Shown: positions 8,478 to 15,090 of the stretch, one piece after another
Layout of the letters: every line of letters starts with the position of its first letter
Position numbering within the stretch: position 1 is the first letter of the stretch
Source: Palsa-465 sp963800475
GTDB lineage: Bacteria; Actinomycetota; Thermoleophilia; Solirubrobacterales; Solirubrobacteraceae
NCBI GenBank assembly: GCA_963800475.1
Contig: CAWDAZ010000004.1
Span: 930,001-994,000 of the forward strand
Length of the DNA stretch: 64,000 bases
Reading direction: 5' to 3'
The notes under the pieces: generated by a model
Told to the model about the DNA's origin: nothing
The model's input: the letters and a program-made list of their open reading frames with translations, nothing else
Databases searched by the model: none
Translations under genes and position numbers: made by a program

Positions 8478-9200
8478 TTAGCGCCTCCTTTGGCCGTTCC
8501 GGCCAGAGTACGTGTCGGTCTGGCTATGGCAGTTGGGACAGAGCAGTTCCAGGTTCTCGAGCCGGTTGTCGAGTCGATCTCCGTTGATGTGGTGAAGCGC
8601 CAGCGAAAGAGGCCTATCGAACCAGTCCGAGATCCCGCATCGTTCGCATCGGCCCTCTTTGAGCCCAGCACGCAGGAGGCGTGTCTTGAGGTGACCGCGG
8701 TTGCGGCGGGTGTTCGCGGCGAAGGCTTCGGCAAGCGGACGAAACGCCGGTCGCGGGGTGACGCGGCCTCGTTTCACAGCGCCGTGCCAGGCCCAAGTGC
8801 TGAAGCCAAAGACCTCAGCGCATTCGCGAACACTATGCCCTTCGTCGTAGTAGGCCTGGATCATCGGCCAGTCGAAGCGATTTGCAAACCGACTATCCAT
8901 CTCGCCCCCAAGCCTGCGCGCGTGATAGGAGACCGTGGACTTGGCCAAGCAGAGTCGGCGCGCGACCTCGGCTCGGCTCAATCCCTGCGCAAGCAGACGC
9001 GCGACGAGCTCGCTCGTGGGAATCGCCCCTGATGGTCGTCGACCCAGCTTTCGATACGGCTTCACTCCTGCGGCGGGATCCTTGAGACGCCGCAGGTGGT
9101 AATGCACGGTGGACTGGGCGACATCGAGTCGATGGGCGATATCGACGGTCCTCACGCCCTTTGCGTGAAGCGCGAGCACCTGATCCCCTACCGTAGACAT
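8478..9200 (-). CDS. HNH endonuclease with three N-terminal helix-turn-helix segments
   Basis: A 240-residue protein. Residues 6-40, 62-98 and 108-145 each resemble helix-turn-helix DNA-binding units (VDIAHRLDVAQSTVHYHLRR; SRAEVARRLCLAKSTVSYHA). The C-terminus is an HNH nuclease: CERC (185-188) and CPNC (221-224) form a zinc clamp around LALHHINGDRLDNRLENLEL, with the catalytic histidine pair at 203-204. Such proteins cut or nick DNA as homing, phage or stand-alone endonucleases. The ATG at 9200 lies inside a perfect 28-bp palindrome, so transcription is probably repressed by a LexA-like or autogenous regulator. There is no Shine-Dalgarno. It is single, and convergent with the lipoxygenase-like gene 28 bases away. 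Confidence 0.88.
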   Translation of the reverse strand: MSTVGDQVLALHAKGVRTVDIAHRLDVAQSTVHYHLRRLKDPAAGVKPYRKLGRRPSGAIPTSELVARLLAQGLSRAEVARRLCLAKSTVSYHARRLGGEMDSRFANRFDWPMIQAYYDEGHSVRECAEVFGFSTWAWHGAVKRGRVTPRPAFRPLAEAFAANTRRNRGHLKTRLLRAGLKEGRCERCGISDWFDRPLSLALHHINGDRLDNRLENLELLCPNCHSQTDTYSGRNGQRRR

Positions 9201-9222
9201 ACGAACAGATGTTCGTATGTCT
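9195..9222. promoter_or_regulatory. 28-bp perfect palindrome with LexA-like core over the HNH gene start
   Basis: AGACATACGAACA (9195-9207) and its exact reverse complement (9210-9222) flank GA. The core CGAAC-AGAT-GTTCG (9202-9215) matches the gram-positive/actinobacterial SOS box CGAAC-N4-GTTCG. The HNH start codon (9198-9200, minus strand) is in the left arm, so a bound protein would block initiation of a short-leader transcript. It could instead be the operator for the helix-turn-helix domains of the HNH protein itself. Confidence 0.7.
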
Positions 9223-9308
9223 GGCGGACGGAACCGCCGGCTGCCGGGCGAGCGTGCGCGCTATCGTCACAGCCGATCTTTGCGCCTACGGATTTGGCAC
9301 AAAGTCGA

Positions 9309-9380
9309 TGCGGATTGGTGTAATTGGCAGCACGACGCACTCTGGATGCGTTAGTCCTGGTTCGAGTCCAGGATCCGCAG
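9309..9380 (+). tRNA. tRNA-Gln (anticodon CUG)
   Basis: A complete cloverleaf. The acceptor TGCGGAT (9309-9315) pairs with ATCCGCA (9373-9379), and G9380 is the discriminator. The D stem is GTG/CAC (9318-9320, 9331-9333). The anticodon stem ACGCA/TGCGT encloses loop CTCTGGA, giving anticodon CTG at 9342-9344. The T stem CCTGG/CCAGG encloses TTCGAGT. CCA is not encoded. The short, U-starting acceptor is typical of bacterial tRNA-Gln. No duplicated attachment site or integrase was seen beside it. Confidence 0.95.
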
Positions 9381-9409
9381 TCCGCGAATCGCCCTTGGAT
9401 GTGGGACCG

Positions 9410-10528
9410 TCAGCGGCGAGAGCTCTGGTCCGGCAGGATCGTGATTCGAAGCGTCGGCGCGCTGAGCGCGATCTGCACCTGCTTCGGGCCGGTGTCCGAG
9501 AACGAGAACCCGTACGCGTTCGAGTACCGGTAGATCACCGCTGCGTACTCGTTGTAGGTCGCGTACCGCGCGGGTCCGGGGCGGGCGGCGGCAAACGGTG
9601 GCTTGCCCGTCCAGTCGTCCGTGTCGTTGCCGTAGCGGCCGTCCCAGTAGCCCCACGCGAACCCGGCGATCAGATCCCGGTAGATAACGGCGTAAACATC
9701 GTTGTCGGACACGTGATGGACGGCTCCGCCCCACTCGTAGGGGCCGTCGACGGTGTACACGGCGGGGGCGAGCGCGGGTCCCGCGACCGATAGCGCTTGT
9801 CCGGGCGCCGGGCGACCGCCGCTCGGGGCGATCGTCCCGGTGAGCGTGATCGAGCCGTTGCTCGTAAACGTGCCGGCGTAGGTGAAGGTCTGGAACGGAG
9901 TGCCGAAGAACGCTCCCCGGACGACGACTCGCCTGCCGGCGAGCGAGTCGACGTACGGCCGAAAGCTCGGGAAGCTGGTCGGGCTGAGCTGAGGCGAGAG
10001 GACGCGCGCGAACTGGCCACCCGCCGTCTTGATCAGCGCGCGGCTCGCGCCCCGGATGCGTAGCAGTGCTTTGACGATCGTGTTGGTCGGCGCCGAGTAG
10101 CCGAGTGTGCGCTGCACACGCCCGCGCGCGTTCAGCGTCTGTAGCCGGAACGGGATCGCGAAGAAGTCGACCGCGGTGAGGTTGGCGACGCCCGGGTAGG
10201 TCAGCTCGACCTTGTCGTAGCGGATTCGCGCAGCCGGCGGCTCGGCGTTGTTCACGGACGAGCCGAACGAGAAGAAGATCCGGCCGGCGGAGATCGTCGT
10301 CAACGGAAAGCGCCGCCCGCCGATGTCGCTGAGCCTGACCGGGGTGTTGTCACGAAGGCGGCCGTCGCTGCTGGATCCGCCGCTCAGCATCACGTAGACG
10401 CTGCGATCTGGGCGTCCGGTCTGGTTGACGATCTGGACGTCGATTGCCGCCTCGGCGGAGCCCGCGGTAAGCGCAGCGACCGAGATCGCCGCGGCAATCG
10501 CGGCGCCGCGCCTCCGAACGCCCCCCAC
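9410..10528 (-). CDS. secreted GH64/thaumatin-like beta-1,3-glucanase-type protein
   Basis: A 372-residue exported protein. After an Arg-containing n-region and an Ala-rich hydrophobic segment ending AGSAEAA, the mature protein starts VQIVNQTGRPDRSVYVMLSG. It continues with RIRYDKVELTY and the strand AVDFFAIPFRLQTLN, the pattern of the GH64/thaumatin-like beta-sandwich that binds or hydrolyses laminarin-type beta-1,3-glucans. The C-terminal NEYAAVIYRYSNAYGFSFSD is also family-like. I did not confirm both catalytic acids, so activity is uncertain. GTG at 10528 is chosen because it follows the upstream stop by two bases and directly precedes the signal peptide. It is cotranscribed with the upstream lipoproteins. 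Confidence 0.6.
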   Translation of the reverse strand: MGGVRRRGAAIAAAISVAALTAGSAEAAIDVQIVNQTGRPDRSVYVMLSGGSSSDGRLRDNTPVRLSDIGGRRFPLTTISAGRIFFSFGSSVNNAEPPAARIRYDKVELTYPGVANLTAVDFFAIPFRLQTLNARGRVQRTLGYSAPTNTIVKALLRIRGASRALIKTAGGQFARVLSPQLSPTSFPSFRPYVDSLAGRRVVVRGAFFGTPFQTFTYAGTFTSNGSITLTGTIAPSGGRPAPGQALSVAGPALAPAVYTVDGPYEWGGAVHHVSDNDVYAVIYRDLIAGFAWGYWDGRYGNDTDDWTGKPPFAAARPGPARYATYNEYAAVIYRYSNAYGFSFSDTGPKQVQIALSAPTLRITILPDQSSRR

Positions 10529-10530
10529 GG

Positions 10531-11136
10531 CTACGTCCGGAACCCCGAGATCGCGCGTTCGATCGAGCCCGAGACGTGCGCCCATCCGGAGGTCGGGCCG
10601 GCGCCGACGATCACCGTGTTGCCCTTTGCGCCCGCGACCAGGCAAGCGATCTCGGTGTAGTGCGCGCCCGTACCGGAGACGTACGCGTCCTTGACGCAGT
10701 TGCCGCGGCCGTTCAGGAATGGCAGACCCTCGGCGTACGCGAGCCGCGCAACGCTGCGGTCGCCCTCCTGATGATTGTGCTCGACCCGGAAGGTCCGCCA
10801 GTTAGCCAAGGTCTCCTCGCCTTGCTGGGGCGTCGCGTTCAGGTAGCCAAGATAACTCCCTCCGGCGGTCAGCAGCGCGGCGGTTGCGGTTCCCGGGTCG
10901 CCCTTGATCCGCCGCCAGCTCGGCGGGTAGGCCATCACCGCGCCCGATGTGGTGCGAACCACGCGCCAGCTCGACGGCGGCGGCTGCGGACGCAGCCAGG
11001 CGAACGCTCCGCCCCGGGGCGTCTTCGGGGCGGGGGTCGACGCTCCGGAGGAGCTACTTCCGGATCCGCCGCACCCCGCGCAACCGATCGCGAGCGCCGC
11101 GAGGACGACCGCCGGCCTAGAGGTTGCCGTCCCCAT
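10531..11136 (-). CDS. putative lipoprotein, unknown function
   Basis: About 201 residues from ATG at 11136 (an alternative ATG at 11163 overlaps the upstream gene more). The signal peptide ends in a cysteine cluster (AIGCAGC, then a Gly/Ser linker), predicting a lipid-anchored exported protein. The mature domain has beta-rich stretches (WRVVRTTSGAVMAYPPSW, GGSYLGYLNATP) and two later cysteines (GNCVKD, EIACLV), and resembles ligand-binding or PsbP/LpqN-like lipoproteins only loosely; I do not name it. It lies between another lipoprotein and the GH64-like gene, with a 20-base overlap upstream and a 2-base gap downstream, so the three form one unit. Confidence 0.65.
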   Translation of the reverse strand: MGTATSRPAVVLAALAIGCAGCGGSGSSSSGASTPAPKTPRGGAFAWLRPQPPPSSWRVVRTTSGAVMAYPPSWRRIKGDPGTATAALLTAGGSYLGYLNATPQQGEETLANWRTFRVEHNHQEGDRSVARLAYAEGLPFLNGRGNCVKDAYVSGTGAHYTEIACLVAGAKGNTVIVGAGPTSGWAHVSGSIERAISGFRT

Positions 11137-11395
11137 CGCTCGGGCCGCCCTGATTGTCGGCATCGCCGTCGCCGGCGTTCGGGCCCTGGGGGATCCCGTT
11201 CTTGGTGGCGCCTGACGAGCTGCCTCCCGACGAGCCGCTCACAGACGAGGTCGTTGTCGTCTGCGTCGCGGAAGCCGCAGGCGTGGTGGTGGGCGAGCTC
11301 GACGAATTGGAGCCGCAGGCCGCCAGCGCGATGGCGACAAGGACCAGCGCCAGGGGTGCGAGTCTCCGGATCAGGGTGTGACGCTTCGTGTTCAT
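11117..11395 (-). CDS. small Ser/Thr/Gly-rich lipoprotein
   Basis: A 92-residue protein: basic n-region MNTKRHTLIRR, hydrophobic core, lipobox LAAC, then a low-complexity Ser/Thr region and a Gly/Asp/Asn-rich acidic end (GDGDADNQGGPSDGDGNL). The start at 11395 has GGAG a few bases upstream; the longer in-frame opening to 11488 is mostly promoter. The acidic tail could bind Ca2+, but this is speculation. It is divergent from the next lipoprotein gene (11575) across a 179-base intergenic region, which should hold both promoters. Confidence 0.65.
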   Translation of the reverse strand: MNTKRHTLIRRLAPLALVLVAIALAACGSNSSSSPTTTPAASATQTTTTSSVSGSSGGSSSGATKNGIPQGPNAGDGDADNQGGPSDGDGNL

Positions 11396-11574
11396 AGATG
11401 CTCCTTCGACCGTTGGGTGTAGCTCCCGCCGCTCCTGAAGACGCCGAGGAGCGAAAGGTCGTTCCCGGGACCGTATCGCGACCGCCACCGGCGGCCGCGA
11501 GCTCGGCGCACGGGAAGAAACCCGGCCGCCCGGCGTCCATCACCACAGAGCAATCGAACGACCCTGGAGGATCT

Positions 11575-12150
11575 GTGCGTCGAGCATTCGCTGGAGTTCC
11601 GATCGTGATCATCGCCGGCCTGCTGACCGCCGCGTGCGGCAGCAGCAGCTCGACCTCGCCGACCGCGAGCGCGCCCAGCACGGGCACCGCGACCCCGGCG
11701 AACACGTCCGCCGGCTCATCGTCGGGCTATCCGGCCAGCGGAGGCACCTCGAGCACCGCCGCAAGCGCGACCGCGGGCGCGGGCACCGAGGTCACGACCA
11801 AGCGACAGGGCAAGCTCGGCACGATCATCGCGGCAGGCTCCAAGAAGCTGACCGTGTACATGTTCGCCGCGGACAAGGGGTCGACACCCGCGTGCGCCGG
11901 CGCGTGCGCGGCGGCGTGGCCGCCGGTGGTCGCCAAGGGCACGCCGAAGGCGTCCGGTGCGGCCGCCTCCTCGGATCTCGGAACGACCCCGCGGGCGGGC
12001 GGCGTCATGCAGGTGACCTACAAGGGCCATCCGCTGTACTACTTCATCAAGGACAAGGACGACGGCGACGCCTACGGTCAGGGCGCGCACGCATTCGGCG
12101 CCGACTGGTACGTGCTCGCGCCCAGCGGCGAGAAGGTCGACAATTCGTGA
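11575..12150 (+). CDS. lipoprotein with secreted-repeat domain (COG4315 type)
   Basis: A 191-residue exported lipoprotein. The signal peptide ends TAAC, a Ser/Thr/Gly linker follows to about residue 75, then two copies of the secreted repeat. The first contains LTVYMFAADKGSTPACAGAC and AAWPPVV, the second HPLYYFIKDKDDGDAYGQG and WYVLAPSG. This domain is common in actinobacterial secreted proteins; its biochemical role is not established, though redox or metal contexts are often proposed. Start GTG is supported by GGAGG five bases upstream. The anti-sigma gene follows after seven bases, so the two are probably one operon. Confidence 0.82.
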   Translation: MRRAFAGVPIVIIAGLLTAACGSSSSTSPTASAPSTGTATPANTSAGSSSGYPASGGTSSTAASATAGAGTEVTTKRQGKLGTIIAAGSKKLTVYMFAADKGSTPACAGACAAAWPPVVAKGTPKASGAAASSDLGTTPRAGGVMQVTYKGHPLYYFIKDKDDGDAYGQGAHAFGADWYVLAPSGEKVDNS

Positions 12151-12157
12151 TCGGAGC

Positions 12158-12955
12158 ATGGAGGACCCAGCCCGCAACGACGAACCATCTGCTCAGGCCC
12201 TCGCGGACCTGTGCGCGCTGGCGGACGGAACGCTCGACCCCGCGCGTGAGGCGGCGGTTCGGCAGCAGATCGCTAGCTCCGCCCAGCTGAGCGAGCGCTT
12301 CGAGCGCGAGCGCCGCGCCGTCGCGGCGCTCGCCGCGGTGCGCTCCGAGCGAGCGCCCGAACGCGTGCGCGCGCGGATCGAGGCGGAGCGCCGCCGGCGC
12401 TCGCGCCGGCCGATGCCGCGCCTCGGACTCGCATGGGGGACGGCCGCTGTGGCCGCGCTCGCAGCCGCGGCGCTCGCGCTCGCGCTGCTGCTGCCGGCCG
12501 GCACGCCGGGCGGTCCATCGGTCAGCCAAGCCGCGTCGCTGGCGCTCCGCGGCTCGGCGATGGCGGCGCCTCAGCCGGGCGGCGCCGCCCCCGGCGGGGC
12601 GTTGAACCGCGACGTCCAGGAGGTGTACTTCCCGAACTGGGAGTATCGGTTCGGGTGGTGGGCGACCGGCCAGCGCGTCGACAGGCTGGGCGGCCGGACC
12701 GCCGTCACCGTGTACTACACCCGGCACGGTCAGCGGATTGCCTACACGATCGTCGACGCGCCGGCCCTGAAGCTCCCGAACGCCAGCACGAGCTCGCTGA
12801 ACGGGACCCGGCTACAGACCTTCACGACGGGCGACCGCATGGTCGTCACCTGGCGGCGCGCGGGGCATACGTGCGTGCTGTCGGGAGTCGGCGTCTCGTC
12901 GCAGGAGCTGTCGCGGCTCGCGGCGTGGAAGCTCCCGACCGGCGCCGCGGCCTAG
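12158..12955 (+). CDS. membrane-anchored anti-sigma factor-like protein
   Basis: A 265-residue single-pass membrane protein. Residues 1-85 are a charged, helical cytosolic domain (ALADLCALADGTLDPAREAA resembles the anti-sigma N-terminal domain but lacks the zinc HxxxCxxC). Residues about 92-114 are the membrane segment, and the rest is extracytoplasmic. It is convergent with the ECF sigma gene, and the two overlap by four bases at their stops. This arrangement and topology suggest it sequesters that sigma factor, although anti-sigma genes are more often downstream in the same direction. It is coupled to the upstream repeat lipoprotein, which may be a target or a signal component. Confidence 0.75.
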   Translation: MEDPARNDEPSAQALADLCALADGTLDPAREAAVRQQIASSAQLSERFERERRAVAALAAVRSERAPERVRARIEAERRRRSRRPMPRLGLAWGTAAVAALAAAALALALLLPAGTPGGPSVSQAASLALRGSAMAAPQPGGAAPGGALNRDVQEVYFPNWEYRFGWWATGQRVDRLGGRTAVTVYYTRHGQRIAYTIVDAPALKLPNASTSSLNGTRLQTFTTGDRMVVTWRRAGHTCVLSGVGVSSQELSRLAAWKLPTGAAA

Positions 12956-13479
12956 TCACGCTCCTGAGCGATCTGCTGTGACTCGTCGCCGGCCAGCGCC
13001 CGGGCGATCCGCTGGCGACCTCGGTGCAGACGCGTGGTGATCGTTGCCTCGCGAACCCCGAGGCTCTGGGCCGCTTCACGGTAGGAGAGCCCGATCAGGT
13101 CGATCGCGACGACCGCGTCGCGGAAGTCATCCGGCAGTGCCGAGATCGCCGCGTACACCGCCTCGGCCTCGAGCCGCGCCTCGGGCTGCGCCGAGCTGCG
13201 GTCCTCGATCAGGTCGAGCGTCTCTGGAGGCGCCGTCACCTGCGGGCGTCTCGCCGCCGAGCGGCGCATCGATATGAACGTGTTGCGCAGCACCCGCAAC
13301 AGGTAGCCGAGGTCATCGTCGGAGCGAAGGATCCGCGGCTTTCGCAGGACCCGCACGAACGTCTCCTGCACGAGATCCTCGGCCTCTTCGCGGGAGCCGC
13401 ATAATCCTCGGGCCGCCCGGTAGAGCCGATCGATGTGATCGCCCAGCGCCTCGGGGTCGAGCTGCCGGTCGGGGGACAT
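12952..13479 (-). CDS. ECF-type RNA polymerase sigma factor
   Basis: A 175-residue sigma-70 family protein. Region 2 spans about residues 15-80 (EEAEDLVQETFVRVLRKP is the core-binding and -10-recognition helix). Region 4 spans about 110-165 (LPDDFRDAVVAIDLIGLSYREAAQSLGV is the helix-turn-helix for the -35). It redirects RNA polymerase to a stress or envelope regulon. It is transcribed toward the membrane anti-sigma gene and overlaps it by four bases. The start has AGAAGGG immediately upstream, slightly too close for an ideal site. Confidence 0.92.
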   Translation of the reverse strand: MSPDRQLDPEALGDHIDRLYRAARGLCGSREEAEDLVQETFVRVLRKPRILRSDDDLGYLLRVLRNTFISMRRSAARRPQVTAPPETLDLIEDRSSAQPEARLEAEAVYAAISALPDDFRDAVVAIDLIGLSYREAAQSLGVREATITTRLHRGRQRIARALAGDESQQIAQERD

Positions 13480-13496
13480 CCCTTCTGCGGTAGGGA

Positions 13497-14297
13497 TCAG
13501 CCCGGGTCGGCGAACGCGGCCGGCTGCTTGGTCATCCCGGCCGAGATCGCCGCGAGCTGGTTGGGCGAGCCGATCAGCTGAAGCTGGATAGCGGCCTCGA
13601 GCGCGAGCGTCTCGTCCGCGGGGCGGTTCCAGGAGTCGTTGAATAGGCGCTTGGCTCCTCGCACGGCGTCGGGTGAGCGGGCGGCGATCTGCGCCGCCAG
13701 CTCATGCGCAGCCGCCAGCGGATCGTCCGCCACTCGTGTGACGACGCCGAGCTCGCGCGCTTCCTTCCCGGAGAATGTCCGCCCCGTGAACGTCAGCTCC
13801 TTGGCGACGTCGATCCCGACGAGGCGCGGCAGTGTCCGCGTGATCGACATGTCCGGGATCAGGCCCCACTTGACCTCCATCACGGAAAGCCGTGCGTCCG
13901 GCGCCGCGATCCTGATGTCAGCGCCCAGCGCGATCTGCAGACCGCCGCCGAGGCAGTTGCCGTGGACTGCGGCGATCACCGGCACGGGCAGTGTGACCCA
14001 GTCGTAGGCGGTGCGCTGGAAGCGATTCGGCACCTTCAGCAGGACATCCTCGAGCCCCCCGTTCAGCCCGTCGCCGGTGGAGAAGGCGCTCGTGACGTCG
14101 ATCCCCGAGCAGAAGCTCGGGCCGTCGCCGTGCAGGACTACCGCCCGCACGCCCTGCGCAGCGCGGACCTGCTCGGCCGCTTCGACGATCGCCTCGAACA
14201 TCGCCGGGTCGAGCGCGTTGTGCTTGTCCGGCCGCGCGAGCGTGACCGTCGCGACGTGGTCGCTGACCTCGATACGGACCCGCTCGGCAGACGCCAT
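13497..14297 (-). CDS. enoyl-CoA hydratase/isomerase family protein (crotonase)
   Basis: A 266-residue cytosolic crotonase-fold protein. The oxyanion-hole segments are present: SFCSGIDVTSAF near residue 62 and GNCLGGGLQIALGADIRIA near 115. EVKWGLIPDM matches the second active-site loop. In canonical hydratases the first catalytic Glu lies in the GGGCE motif; here the equivalent position is Gln (GGGLQ), so it may be an isomerase, hydrolase or 2-enoyl variant rather than the beta-oxidation hydratase. It is annotated in many actinobacteria as a crotonase/enoyl-CoA hydratase family protein. A -10-like TAAGCT sits seven bases upstream of the ATG. Confidence 0.9.
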   Translation of the reverse strand: MASAERVRIEVSDHVATVTLARPDKHNALDPAMFEAIVEAAEQVRAAQGVRAVVLHGDGPSFCSGIDVTSAFSTGDGLNGGLEDVLLKVPNRFQRTAYDWVTLPVPVIAAVHGNCLGGGLQIALGADIRIAAPDARLSVMEVKWGLIPDMSITRTLPRLVGIDVAKELTFTGRTFSGKEARELGVVTRVADDPLAAAHELAAQIAARSPDAVRGAKRLFNDSWNRPADETLALEAAIQLQLIGSPNQLAAISAGMTKQPAAFADPG

Positions 14298-14304
14298 CCG
14301 GGCG

Positions 14305-14310
14305 AGCTTA
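14305..14310 (-). promoter_or_regulatory. candidate -10 element (TAAGCT) for the crotonase gene
   Basis: On the minus strand TAAGCT ends seven bases before the ATG at 14297 with no Shine-Dalgarno. This is the leaderless pattern seen repeatedly here. It overlaps the 3' end of the upstream MOSC gene. Confidence 0.35.
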
Positions 14311-15090
14311 TCGCTCCACCACGACCGGGTCGCCGATCCGGATCACCGCCGGCTCGAGCACGCTCCCGTAGATCCCGAACGGCAGCGGCTCGGTCGACTG
14401 CACGTCGTTGCGGTACTCGCGCAGGATCTCGAGCGTCGGCAGGTCGACGGTGCCGGTGACCGGGTCGCGGCTGGTGATCAGACATCGGCCGACATGGCCC
14501 TCGAACCGGACCAGCGCGTCGCCAACGCGCACCGAGCGCCCGACCCAGGCGTCCTCCGCGTGCGCGTCGACGCCGTCGACCTCGACCAGCATCCTGAATC
14601 GCCGCGAGTCGACCCCGTCGCAGCCGCCGGCGTCGGCCAGCCGCCGCAGCGACGCCCGGGAGATCAGCGATGCGGCGCCGAGCGCGCCTCGATCGACCGC
14701 GCCGGCGTCTTCGGCCTCGACGAGCCGCAGCGGCTGGCCGACGAACTCGCTGATCGCATCCGACCACGGGCCGGTGACCAGCCGGCCGCGCAGGATCCCC
14801 GAATAGAACTGAGCCACGACGGGGCGATCGTGGCGGACGACGTCCTCCAGCTGCGGGCCGCGCGGGAGCGTGATCCGGAGGCGGCGGTCCGGATCGCAAT
14901 AATCGGCGACGATCGCCTGCAGCTCGCCGACGTGCTTGCCGTTGATCATCCGGTCGCGGTCGTCGATCAGCAGGAAGCGACGGTCCTCGCGCACGCCGCC
15001 CGCGCCGAGCTCCACGCTGTCGACCTCGTGCAGCCGCGTTCCCTTGATCGGGGTGATCGCCAGCCCGGAGACGGCCGCCGGCGCGGTCAC
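14308..15090 (-). CDS. MOSC domain protein with beta-barrel N-terminal domain
   Basis: A 260-residue protein. Residues 1-120 are the MOSC N-terminal beta-barrel (VSGLAITPIKGTRLHEVDSV; EDRRFLLIDDRDRMIN). Residues about 140-255 are the MOSC domain, with a conserved cysteine in GRCLITSRDPVTG that would coordinate or sulfurate the molybdenum cofactor. Family members such as YcbX or mARC reduce N-hydroxylated compounds using molybdopterin. It overlaps the upstream ABC transporter gene by four bases, but no molybdoenzyme is nearby, so its electron partner is unknown. Confidence 0.85.
   Translation of the reverse strand: MTAPAAVSGLAITPIKGTRLHEVDSVELGAGGVREDRRFLLIDDRDRMINGKHVGELQAIVADYCDPDRRLRITLPRGPQLEDVVRHDRPVVAQFYSGILRGRLVTGPWSDAISEFVGQPLRLVEAEDAGAVDRGALGAASLISRASLRRLADAGGCDGVDSRRFRMLVEVDGVDAHAEDAWVGRSVRVGDALVRFEGHVGRCLITSRDPVTGTVDLPTLEILREYRNDVQSTEPLPFGIYGSVLEPAVIRIGDPVVVER

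Noticed and set aside
8490..9032. Plus-strand ORF over the HNH gene
   Set aside because: It is the complement shadow of a gene with an intact HNH motif and zinc clamp.
9217..9320. Small plus-strand ORF starting with the mirrored ATG of the palindrome
   Set aside because: It runs into the tRNA, has no ribosome site and its residues look random.
9301..9410. Integration site at tRNA-Gln
   Set aside because: No repeat of the tRNA 3' end, integrase or composition change was seen on either side.
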